DNA of 64,000 nucleotides, from the NCBI GenBank assembly GCA_009746045.1, contig RPFO01000213.1, forward strand, positions 6,128,654-6,192,653. The letters run 5' to 3'. Under the pieces are notes generated by a model. It was not told the origin of the DNA and made no database searches. It saw only the letters and a program-made list of their open reading frames with translations. Origin of the DNA: Mesostigma viride. Taxonomy: Eukaryota; Streptophyta; Mesostigmatophyceae; Mesostigmatales; Mesostigmataceae. Position 1 is the stretch's first letter. The number at the start of each line of letters is the position of its first letter. The translations under genes and the position numbers were made by a program. This document shows, piece after piece, positions 40,566-52,500 of this stretch.

Positions 40566-43500
40566 ATGGGGCATGCATTTCACATGCTTTGTCGATGGCT
40601 TCTTGCTATTGCTTGTCTGTGTAGAAATATAGCTAAGCCGCGTCATGAGCTGACGATTGTCGCAATATCCTCGTCGGCGCAGGTTGATGCCGAGATGCAA
40701 CGGGACGGGTTTACGTCGGAAAACCCGGAAGGCCTCGTTTCGCTGGCGTTCCATGATAACAGCCTCGTGTCCGACTTGCTGGCACGCCACATTTCTCAGT
40801 ACCGCGATTCCCTTGTCGAGGTAAGTACCAATGCCGGCTTCATTGGCAACTTTTTAACCCTCAAGTATATTTCTGCATAGGCCATTTGACGAACACGTGC
40901 CTACCTGCCTAGAGGACTTAGATGGTGGGAGTACGCGCTCCGGTTATTAAACAACAGTTACAGCCGCACAGTAGGTCATATTCCAAGGTCCGGTAGGTCT
41001 TACTGTTTCTCATTGAAATCCAGATGCCATTTTCTTTTCCAATCAGGCAATTAAAGATAGGAAATTCGTTGAACAATTCTAAGTCAGAACATTGGTCAGC
41101 AGCATATAATAGGTTGGGGTGCAGGGGTGTAATAACAAGCTAGTTTCAAGGGCTCAAGGCAGCTGCTTTCACAAACTTACTGTCTTGCATGTCAAAGATC
41201 TCATCGCAGTGCGCCCCTTGGGGACAAGTAGACCACTAAACACCTGTGTAATCCCTGTCGTAAATTGCTGGCGACAGCCACACTGTCCGCTCAAAGCAGC
41301 AGAGACAACTCCAGTACTTGGGGTTGGGGGGGGGGAAAGTTGAGAAATTTAAGAACGTCTAGAATGAGTTTACTGGATACAGAGTTTGGAAGCAAAAGTT
41401 TTAAGAATTTTGTCTGGGCGTAGACACCCTCATGGTTCCAACTATTCTTGTGACTGTGAGTGTATGGCTCTGTAGGGCCCTTGGCTGTCCTGTATAGCCA
41501 TATTTGGCCCTATGTGGCCCCACTATGTGACCCTATATGCTCACATCCGGCTGCACTTAGGAAAATTGTGCTACAACATCCCTTGTAGTGGCAGGTGGCA
41601 TGTGCCAGTGGCTACGTGTGCACTCTTTGCACGTTGCAGACCTGTCACTACAACGGACTTACGGCACAATGCACCCAAGTGTTGCTGGATGTAAGCATTC
41701 TACATGTAATCGTGTGCAATTAAATGCGACGCTGGCCCCCCTTGCCGTGACCACTCACAAGCCTTACGACGAACCTCCTTGCAACCAGCACACGCAATCG
41801 ACACAAGTACCCCCTCCCCTTTTCGGCGACTACTGACAATCGCACGCGGTGCCCCATGCTCCGATCTGGTGCCCCTTTTAGCGCGGGCATCCCCTACTTG
41901 TCTCCCTTGGCGTTCGTTGCCATTTCCGCCCCAATCCCCCAGCCACTTACACAAAGACACCCATCACCCGTGAATGCTTCCCCTTCTACCCCCAAAGCGA
42001 TGGCGTCCTCTGCACTTCGCCAGTCAGTACGGTGCTTGCCCACCCGTCTGCAATAACTTCTCACACGCGCAACCCTTGAACTTCCATGCTTCCCCCCCCT
42101 CCACCCAAGAGTGATGGCATCCGCTAGAATTAATGATCCCTGGCATGCTACGGTGCTTGTTTGCCCCCACTCTCACCGTGCTCAACATGCTTGTTTGCCC
42201 CCAAGCATATCTTAACTACTCAACATGCTTGTTTGCCCCCTAGCATATCTTAACTACTCAACATGCTTGTTTGCCCCCTAGCATATCTTAACTACTCAAC
42301 ATGCTTGTTTGCCCCCAAGCATATCTTAACTACTCAACATGCTTGTTTGCCCCCAAGCATATCTTAACTACTCAACATGCTTGTTTGCCCCCAAGCATAT
42401 CTTAACTACTTGCAACCGGGATCACGCCCATCGCCCTGCGATGCTCCCCCTTTCACCCCCCCCTAGAGGGCATCCACGACGAGTCCTCCTTGGCACAACA
42501 ACTTCTCATGCACACAACCTTGCCCTTGTTCTGCCACATCCTTGGCCCCCCCCCCCCCCCCCGAGCAGACTGAAGGCATTCACTACGAGTCCTCCTACGG
42601 GACCGCCTCCCTGCGTGCCTCCATCGCGTCCTACCTGGCCCGCTTCACCTTCCGCCATGTCGACCCTGAAGCACTCGTCGTGTCCAGGGACGTCTCCTCC
42701 TCCCTGCAGCTGCTCATCAACTCGTTGGCCGAGGCGCGGGCATCCCTTGGCAGCCGCTCGGGCAGCTCCCGCAGCAGCTCGGGCGGCGGCTCCTCCCCCA
42801 CGTCAAGCGCGGGGGAGGGGGGATCGGGGTCTGCATCCGTGGCCACCCCGCGTGCGCGGTTTGCGGTCCTCACGCCATCGCCCATCATGGACTCTCACAT
42901 ATGGGCGCTGTCACGTGACCCTCTGGTGGGTGCCTTTTCCGTAACAAAGTCTTTTTCTGTTACAAACTCTACATGTGCCCCTTTGGACACAAACTCTTTT
43001 TGCGTGTGCGTGTTTTATTGTTGTAGTTTTGCCGTTCGGGAGAGATTTCTGGCCTGGCCTTTTGGCGCATCGCTTGGCAATGCGCGCTGCATTTTGGTTG
43101 GCCCCGAGGAGGTCATGTTGTCGGCAGGGTGATCAAGTCAGCAAAATGCAAACGTCTGTAAGGGCATGGCGGGGAATCAGGACCATGTCTGATTGGTCCA
43201 GAAACGAGCGCAATTCTCTGAGTGATCTGGTTTGCACAGTTTGTGGGTGACCATGACTGTAGCCCCCAGGGCCACCTCCACCCCCCGGGCCCACTCCATT
43301 CCCCGGGCTTTGGCCTTCCTCCCCCACCCACGTCACACTCAGGTCCGTCTGATGGAACCACCCCAAAGCATAACAGTATGGCTATATTTATTACCTCCAT
43401 GGCAGTACTACTATATTTATCACCTTATTATATTTATTACCTATTTACCAGGCGGTACTACTATATTTATCACCTATTTACCAGGCGGTACTACTATATT

Positions 43501-46500
43501 TATCACCTCCAGAGCGGTACTAAATTTATTACTTCTTCGTAATCTCTGCCAAAACATAGCAGTATATTTACTACCTAGCAGCACTATATTTTCTACCTCT
43601 ATTAGTAATCTCTGCTTGTGTTGGCTCTACTGCTGTTTGCTGCTCGTTCACTAGGTTTCGTTTTCAGTGACCCCCCCCAAGGGTATGCTCAAACCTAGTG
43701 CACTTTTCATGCCTCGATCATGGCCTGCATTTGTCAGGTCGAGTGCTGCCCCGTGCCCGTGACGGCCGCCACTGGCTACACGCTGGACGAGAACGAGCTC
43801 TCGGCCGCGCTGGCCCGTGCCGAGTCCCAGGGCCTCGAGGGCCTCGCGCTTCTCCTGACAAACCCGAGCCACCAGCTGGGCCGCGCCTACTCGGCCCACC
43901 AGCTGCGCTCCTTTGCACGCTTTGCAATGACCCACGGCCTGCACCTCATCTCGGACGAGACCTTTGCCTCGCACGTGTTCATGCCGACGCCCGCAACGGG
44001 GGTCACCGCGCCGTCCGTCTCCGAAGCTCCTGAGCGACCCATGGATGAGGTCATGGGTGGGCTCAGCCACGGTGGGGCGTGGGATGTGGCTCCCCTGCAG
44101 AGTGCGGCGCTCCAGGCCCGCAGCGGCTTTGTCTCGATACTCGACGCCTGGGACGCTGAGCTGGCGGCCCAGGGGCTCCCGCCCCACCTAGGTGCCGCTG
44201 CCCTCTCGGCCGCGGTGGGTTGTGGCACCAACGAGGCCTCCCGGTGCATCAGAGGTCCGTCAGACGAGGGCAGGAGCAGGAGGAGCAGCTCGGAAGGGTC
44301 GCTCTCTGGTTCTTCCGAAGATGGCACCACCACGCCGACCGAGAAAGAGGACGCAGGGTGTGTTATGCTGGCATCTGGGAACGGTCACGGGGCTACCCAA
44401 GGCTTTGGCAACGGCGATGGCAAGGGCCAGTCTCCCACCCTCCCGGTTCAGTACGGCTCCCCCCGAGGGACCCCCCTGTCGGCGTCCCTGTGCTCCCCCC
44501 ACGTGGTCAGCGGGCTGGGCAAGCTCGGGTCGGAGCGCCTGCGTATGGGCGCCGCGTACATCGGCTGCCCGCACGTGCTGGCGCTCGCACGCGTGCGCTC
44601 GCGGCTGCACACGGCCCCGCTGGACACACAACAGATGATGACCCACGTGCTGGCGCCCGCGCCAGGGCAGGGGCAGGGGCTGGCTGGTGGGGTGGGTGCT
44701 GCGGGGGCAGGGTCCGCCTGCTTTGTGGACGAGCTGCTGGCGACGCTCCAGTCCCGCCTTGCGGAGAACTACGACACGGGTGGGTTACCAATAAGTAACT
44801 TAATATGGTATCGTTCATGATTAGAGTTGGTGGCGGAGAACGTTGGCGCGTGTGCGTTGGGTATAAAGAGACAAGGAATATGTGGGTTAGTAGATGTTTC
44901 CTATTGCGCAGGTTTTTATTATGACACAGTTGAGTTGAGTGGAGCTACGATGAAGGCTGGGTGTTATAGAGCCGCTGCTGGCCGCTGGGTACTTCGTAGG
45001 GCCTGTAGTGCCTGATATAGAAGAGCATGTTTCAGCCACTTCTGCTCTCTTCTTTCAGCCACCCCTGCTCTCTCGGTTCAGCCCATTGCAACGCACCCAT
45101 CCCCTTGCTCGTGCTTGCACTTGCTTGCACTTGCTGGCGACTGACCCCACCCGTCTTGTGTTTATCTCTGGCACCCGTCCCCACCCACCCATGTTTTTTT
45201 TCCCTTGTGCTTGCCTATGCGCCCCTACACTTGCCTGTACGCACCTGCACGTGCCCATACGCGCCTACACTTGCCCATACACGCCCACGCGTGCCCATAC
45301 TCGCCTACGCGTGCCCATACTCGCCTACACGTGCCCATACTTGCCTACACGTGCCCATACGCGCCCACACGTGCCCATACACGCCCACACGTGCCCATAC
45401 GCGCCAGTCGTGCGGGCCATGGACCGCTACGCCATCCCATTCCTGCGCGCGGATGCCGGCGCGTCCGTGTGGCTGGACCTGCGCGCGGCGCTGCCGTACG
45501 TCACCTCCGCCTCCTCCACCCCTCCCCCCCGCGCCGCCAGTGCCGGCAACGTCACGACCATGGTGGCCAAGGGGAGCGGTCGCCGCAGCAGCAGCCACGG
45601 TGGCTCTGCGGATGCCAGCAGCGACGAAGACGTCCCCTCCCTGGTCCCTCTGATGGGGGCACGCTCTCACCTCTCCCTAGGGCCCCGCAGCCACAGCACC
45701 GGCAAGCTAAGCCAGGCTGGCGTCAGCAGCCCCAACGGCAAGTTGACGAATGGGATGGCTGCCAACAGCGTGAAGCGCGAGGGGGTTTTGGACGCGGAGG
45801 GCGGCAAGGGCCAGGGTGCCCCTGGGCAGGGCCTCGCGTCCCTGGGGCAGGCGTTTGCGGCGGAGGACCGGCTGCTGGAGGTGATCCGGACGGAGGCGCG
45901 GGTGCTGCTGGCGTCCGGCGGGATGATGCACAGCGCGGAGCCTGGGTGGTTCCGGTGCGTGCGGCAGCATGGGTTGCGTTGTATGGTGTGGGATGCGTGC
46001 GTGGCAGGATGTACTATAGTGGGCGTGTATAAGTAAGTTGTATTTAAGATGTACTATAATGGGCGTATAAAAGTAAGTTGTATTTAAGATGTACTATAAT
46101 GGGCGTATATAAGTAAGTTGTATTTAAGTTACCATTTGTACTACTATTCCAAAGGGTGCATGTTTGTGTTATCTATGAGTGTGCCAGCATGTAGTGCATG
46201 GCATGTGCGGTACGAGTGCAAAATGCCAGCCTCTAAAGGATGTCCGAGAACTGCGAGTACTGGCTACTTCTCGTCTCTACGTCTCTGTCTCCAACGCCGG
46301 TTTCGCTTTTCCCTATACTGACTTGTCGCCCCGCAACCCCATGGTCACATGCTGAATTCCTTTGGTTTGGGGTAAGATGTAGTTTTGTGTTGTTACATTC
46401 ATAACATCCATGTCATTAAACCCATGTCATTACATGCCGTACCCCTTGTTATATCCCAGGCAACTGGGTATGATCATTAATCAAATACTGCTGCTAATTA

Positions 46501-49500
46501 ATGAAAGCATCCAACTGCATCATGTGGGTCCCAACAAACGAATGTCGACCCCTTCAGTACACGACAAGATTGATACGATCATCAACCCCTCATTCGTATC
46601 CATTTCTGCACACACACCCACACCTTTACCGCCACACCCCCTTACCCCGGTCATGCCCCCCAGGCTGTCCTTTGGCGTCCCCGCCAAGCCCCTGGGCCGT
46701 GCGCTCGCCCGCCTCGGCGCCCTCGTGCGCTCGCGCTTCCCCGCGGTGTGTGCGGCGCGCTACGCCGAGCGGCTGGACGAGGCGTGGCGCCGGACAGACG
46801 TCATCTTCTCCATGCTCGGCGGCGACAAGGCCAAGTTCCTGCACCGCCCGATCGGCCAGCGCCACCCGTTCCTCTTCTACCTAGGGCACCTGCCCGCGTT
46901 TGCCGTGAACATGGCGCGCCGGTCGCTCGAGAACGCTCTTCCATTGGGCAGCAATAACAATACCAGTAATAATAGCAATGGCGATAATAAGCTCTCGTCG
47001 TCTCTGTCTTTTTCTGTGAGTGCGTCCACCAAGACCACGTCCTCGGGTCTCAAACCCACCGCATCTTCTGAGCCACCCGTCTATTTCACCGAGGGCGTCG
47101 GCTCAGCCCCCGGGACATGGACCGTGGTCAGCCCCAACCTGTCCTTTGACGAGCTGTTTGAGAGGGGCATCGACCCCGATGTAGATACCGGCACATGTCA
47201 CGCGCACAGCGCGGCCATCGATTTCGACAAGTGGCCCTCGGTAAAGGAGGTCGCGGGATACCGGGACGCCGCGCGCGCGCTGTTCTTGGCGGCGCTTCAC
47301 CCGCTTCTGGCGACTGCCACCCCCGCGGGCGCCGCCACCTCGTGGTCCGACGAGGCGGCCGCATTGCTGCTGGCCAAGGAGGGGTTGTCCGGCGGTGCGG
47401 ATGCGATTGCAAGTGCGAATGAGAGTAAGAGTGGGAGCGCTCACGCGCTGCCCAGCCGCCCCGCGGCCCCCCTGCCCAACCGGCACATCATCGACATGGT
47501 GCTCGAGCACGAGCTCATGCACCAAGAGACGCTCATGTACATGTTCTTGCAGGAGGGGCTCGAGCACAAGCAGCAGCCGCGCGGCGTGCGCGAGTGGGGC
47601 CAGCCAGCCTCCCTGGACCCCAACCCCGCGAGCATCTCCGACCGCAACGGCAACCCTGCGGACGCCCGCAATGGCGGCAGCGTCGGCACGTGCCTAAAGG
47701 AGGCGGGGACCAAGTGCCACGGGATGGGCACGGAGGGCGCCGCAAAGGGCACCGAGACAAGCTCGTTGTCGGCAGCCAAGGATGGCGTTGTGCGCCGCCC
47801 GGGCGTGCGGGACGAACAGATGCGCAAGTGGGTGTTTGTGCCGCCCGGCCCGGTGGTGATCGGTCAGCCTGCGCCCGGCCAGGCCGGCACGCCCTGTCAG
47901 CCCACGCCCTGTCCCCCTTGTCCGCCGGCGCCCTACCAGCCCCCGCCTTGCAATCCCACGGGCGAAATGTCCAGTTCTGGTGTGGGGATGTCGGTTGAAT
48001 GCGCGGTGGACAGCGATGGCAGCGGTGGGGCAGCGGCTAGCAGCGAGTGGGGGTGGGACAACGAGTTTGGTCAGCGGGTGGTGGACGTGGGAGGCGTGCT
48101 CGTGCAGCGGCTCCCGGTATCCAACGCCAACATGCTCCAGTTCCTGGCGGACAGAGGCTACGAGCGCCAGGAGTTATGGGAGGCAGGGGACTGGGCGTGG
48201 CGGGAGCGTGAGGGGCTGAATTGGCCCATGTCTTGGGTGCGGCGGTCAGCAGAAGATAGTGGGGGTGGTGTTCCTCCTTCTTCTTCTCCTTCTTCTCCTC
48301 CTTCATCATCTTCTTTGCAGTCGTCGTCGGCGCCCGCCCCCTGGCTGGCTCTGGCGGACCAGTTCTGCTTCCGCTCCATGTTCCGCCACGTTCCCCTGGC
48401 CGATGTGCTGACCTGGCCCGCCATTGTGTCCCAGGCTGAGGCCAGCGCGTACGCTCGCTGGCTGGGGGACGACGTGCGGCTGCTAACGGAGCCCGAGTGG
48501 CTGCGCGCGGTGTATGCCGACCCGGCCGCGTATGGCGCCCCCGACGAGGCGGAGAGGCAGCTCCCGCACCCGTGGGGGCGGGCCCCGATGGCGGAGGGCG
48601 TGCGGGCGAACGTGGCGTGGGGATGCTGGTCCCCGGCACCCATCGGCGCGTTCCCGGCGGGCGACTCGTGCTCGGTAGGCCATGATGTTCTGGCGCTTGC
48701 GTGCTTTTTTGGTGGTGCTTGACTCGTGCTCAGCACAGTGTGATTGCATCCGTCTTATTGCTCTTTTGGATGCCATCCGTGGCTTTACTGTGCGCTTTTT
48801 GCTGCCATCCGTGGCTTTATGGTGCGCTTTCTGCTGGTTTCATTGTGCGCTTACTGCTGGCATCTGTGGTTTATTGTGCTCTTGTTGCTGGCATCCCGTT
48901 GTTCTCGTCATCATCCCCCTTGCCATCCCGCCGCCCCAGGGCCTACGTTAACTCACACACCATCATACCTCATTACCATTCCCTGCACCCCCACAACGCA
49001 TCTCCCTTGCCATCCCGCCACCGCAGGGCCTTGTCGACACGCTGGGCTCTGGATGGGAGTGGACCGGGACACCCTTTGGCCCCCACCCAGGGTTTGCCCT
49101 CCATCCGGCCTACCCGGGCTACTCGGCCGACTTTTTCGACGGGAAGCACTTTGTGATGCTGGGTGGGTCGTGGGCCACTGACGCCTGCATGCTGCGGCCC
49201 AGCTTCCGCAACTGGTTCCAGAGCCGGTACCCATACATGCTCGCAAAGTTCCGCTGCTGCCGGCCGGTGAACACATTCCAGGTATGCGGCAGCAGTAGTG
49301 GCATGTAGTGTAGGTCTAGATCTGTTATAGGGTTTTTGTCTACGTAGCACCTTCCAGGTATGGTTAGTTTGACTGCAGCCATTGAAAGATTCTGTAAAAT
49401 ATGTTTTGTATAAAGTTAGTATGGTTAGTTTGACTGCAGCCATTGAAAGATTCTGTAAAATATGTTTTGTATAAAGTTAGTATGGTTAGTTTGACTGCAG

Positions 49501-52500
49501 CCATTGAAAGATTCTGTAAAATATGTTTTGTACAAAGTTAGTGAAGGTCTTAAAAGACGTATCGTACTAAAGCTTTCCCTGTTTTGTCTTTGGTAAGATC
49601 CAGTAGAGGCCACAAGACTGCCATTGGAAAGTTTCTTGTGCCTTTTCATGTTGGAAAGTTCCAAACTGACAAGCCCCAAGTTTAAATAATGTGTGCAGTA
49701 AAGCCCAACATGCCCTGAGCGTGATGTTACTATACTACTATAGATTCATTTCAAATGATAAATTACAGAGGTGAGAGTGGCATGCAACATAAGGAAAACC
49801 CCCCAAAGAAGAAGAACCCTGAAGAAAATATAAATAATCGGACACGGGCATGCAAGGAGCAAGCCAGCACAAGGTACAACTAACTACAACACAAAACTAC
49901 GAGGGCCACGCAGCAACATCATTTCTATATACATACTACAGTACCAAAATTGCATATTATAACTACATGAGAAGTGTATCCGCTCCACCCACACACCACC
50001 AAGCAGGCGTCGTTTGCTTCTTTGCGTCCTGGCTCCCTTGGCTGTGTCACTGCGTCCTTGCATTTCTTAACTACCCTGTACATCGTTCGTCCGATCCTCA
50101 CTTTCTTGCTCGCGTTCTTGCGTCCCTGCCTGTACCTTGGCTGCCCTAACATATATTGCCAATCTTGCGTCCCCAGGACATGCTGGAGGGCGCTCACCTT
50201 GCGGAGGTGGGTGCGGGCGTGGGCGTGGGCGTGCTGGAGGGCGTGCAGCACGTGGGGCAGAGCAGCACAGGCGTGCGCAAGGTCGTGCTGGGGGGGGTGG
50301 ACCACGGCTCCAGCGATGCCGCGCACAAGGGTGAGTGGTGGTACGAGTTGGCATGGGAGCGGGAGGGGGGGGTCAAAGGGATGGTGGGGGAGAAGTAGGT
50401 GGGAGTGAGGGAAGTAAAAGGTTGTGCAAGCGGGAGAAAAAGGTGGGGTTGAGGGAGAGAGAGAGAGAAGAGTTAAGAATTCATGATGTAGAAGAAGGGG
50501 GGAGGAAGTGGGCAGGGTGAAGGGGTGAGGTGGGAGAGGAGAGAACAAAGGGGATGGGAGGGGGAAGAGGACAGGGGGAAGGGAGGGCCACCATTGCTAG
50601 CTAGTTGACATCGTCCCTCACGAATCAGAGGAGGGAGATGTGGTTGGCGTAGGACGGGTTGCAGGCGCCAGCTTTGAAATGAGGGAATGGGACTTGCTGG
50701 TGTTGATTAGCTGGTGGGGGGTGGAAATACGAAGATGAGTTTGTGGCAGTGATGGCAATGGTTGTTTTATTCCTGTCCAACAAACTTTTCCTCAGATCAG
50801 GTTCAAACGCAAAGTACGCTTTACTGAATTCAACATGATATCTGTCAATGTTGTCAATTATTACCCACGCCGCCACCACCACCACCACCACCACCACCAC
50901 CACCACCACCACCACCACCACCACCACCACCACCACCACCACCACCACCACCACCACCACCACCACCACCACCACCACCACCACCACCACCACCACCACC
51001 ACCACCACCACCACCACCGCTGCCACCTGTGCCATGCTGTGTGCTGTCCACAGGAGGAGAAAGGGAAGGAGCCAGCGGAAACAGCGGCGCGATCGAGGGC
51101 GGCAACACGGCCAGCGGGGGGGACCACCTGGTGCAGTTTGCGGCCGATGTGCTGGCGGGGCTGTCCTCCAACCCCAAGCGCCTGTCCTCGCTCTACTTCT
51201 ACGACGACGCCGGGTCCGAGATATTCGCACAGATCACGGAACTGGACGAATACTACCCGACCAGGTGGGCAGACAGGTCCATATCTGTCATCAACGTATC
51301 TATACTGCTACAGGATTTGGAACCCACCCACCTGGGGTATCTTGAGACGTAGCCCATGAGATCAAGCCCAAATCTTTTACCTAAACAGTTGTAGGTGTTT
51401 AGGCCCCTTCTGCTTCTATGGGCCCCCGTTGGACCGCAGTGTTTTTTTTAGATGATCTTATACCTTTGAGGCGGGTGGTCGAGTGATATTGTCCTAGTTC
51501 CCTGTGACTATCTTCCCTGATCATTGAAATCCCCAGTACCTTGATCACGTGGGATCGCGGAAACAGCCCTAATCATGTAAAAGACCCTAAACCCTGAACT
51601 TTGAACCATTATTTCTGTGTGGCTTTATCAGGGTTCATCAAGCAACCTGGCACGTCAACAGCTATCTTATAAGATACAGTACGTCAATAGGACTGGCATT
51701 AGCTTTAGGAAAGCCTCGCGAGATTACCAACACAAGAAAGTGGTGGCTTGTTCCTCGACATACCCCTAGTGTGACCACAACTATCTCTCACTACAATTCC
51801 TCTAGTGCCTATTCCTTCCACGTCATAATGCCTCATATTGAACCAGGAGTGATCCTCGACCCTGCTTGCTGAACATCTCTACCTTACTTTTCTTAACCCA
51901 TCTTCCTAATACTGCTGCTGTTGAAATCGCTGCTGCTGCTGCTACTGCTGCGCCTGCTACCCTACCAGGTGTGAGGCCGAGATCCTGGCGTCTGACACGG
52001 GGGGCGGCGCGCTGGTGGCGCACACATTTGCGGCAACAGGGCGCGACGGCTTCAACCTGGTGGAGCTGGGGGCGGGCGATGGTCGCAAGACACGGCTGCT
52101 GCTGGAGCGCATCCTTGACATACAGGTAGCTATTATTAGTGCAGCGGTGGCTGATAGTTAGATACAGTGGTCAGGAGCCAGGGACAGGTTGCTATTAGTG
52201 CAGCGGTGGCTGATAGTTAGATACAGTGGTCAGGAGCCAGGGACAGGTTGCTAATGGTGCAGCGCTTTACAGTGTAGGATATTGGTAGTGTAGGATGCAG
52301 GTGAGCGCATCCTGGACGTACAGGTGGGGGGAAAAGGTAGCATGAGTGATGGTAGGACATACAGGTGCGATGGGGGCTAGGGCCGTAGCTGGGGTTGTTG
52401 TAGTATTAATGCAGCGTATAGCAGTGATGGTGTAACAGCGGAGCGTCCATGTGCGCCGGGGACACGTTCCTTATGGTGCATCACATGACAGTGTCAGGGT

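Larger units (their letters stand above)
40686..46733 (+). other. Module 1: ACC-synthase-like PLP domain (putative C-S lyase)
   Basis: Encoded by exons 1-4 and the first ~70 bp of exon 5. ACS-type landmarks in order are [16 protein letters not shown] (residues ~52-67), [42 protein letters not shown] (Asp277, the pyridine-N partner), [16 protein letters not shown] (Lys466, probable Schiff-base lysine), [14 protein letters not shown], and EPGWFR|LSFGV (Arg734, carboxylate-binding). The usual Tyr of D-E-I-Y is Phe, and the YYPG substrate-pocket segment is replaced ([11 protein letters not shown]). Low-complexity inserts lie at ~43,990-44,510 and 45,500-45,840. The cofactor residues survive while the ACC-synthase pocket does not, which fits another PLP reaction such as C-S lysis. 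That reaction is an inference. Confidence 0.75.

Noticed and set aside
42181..42408. Possible CRISPR-like array of 38-bp repeats
   Set aside because: The units are contiguous with no spacers, and the array lies in an intron of a eukaryotic gene.
40566..46036. PLP enzyme and EgtB as two neighbouring genes
   Set aside because: The PLP domain's last segment and the EgtB start lie in one exon with no stop between them. Splice phases agree across all ten introns.
40686..46733. Genuine ACC synthase making an ethylene precursor
   Set aside because: Key pocket residues (Tyr of DEIY and the YYPG segment) are replaced, and the domain is fused to ergothioneine enzymes.
50835..51177. Long poly-His/poly-Thr/poly-Gly ORFs
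   Set aside because: They are readings of the (CCA)n microsatellite, which lies in an intron according to matching splice phases on both sides.
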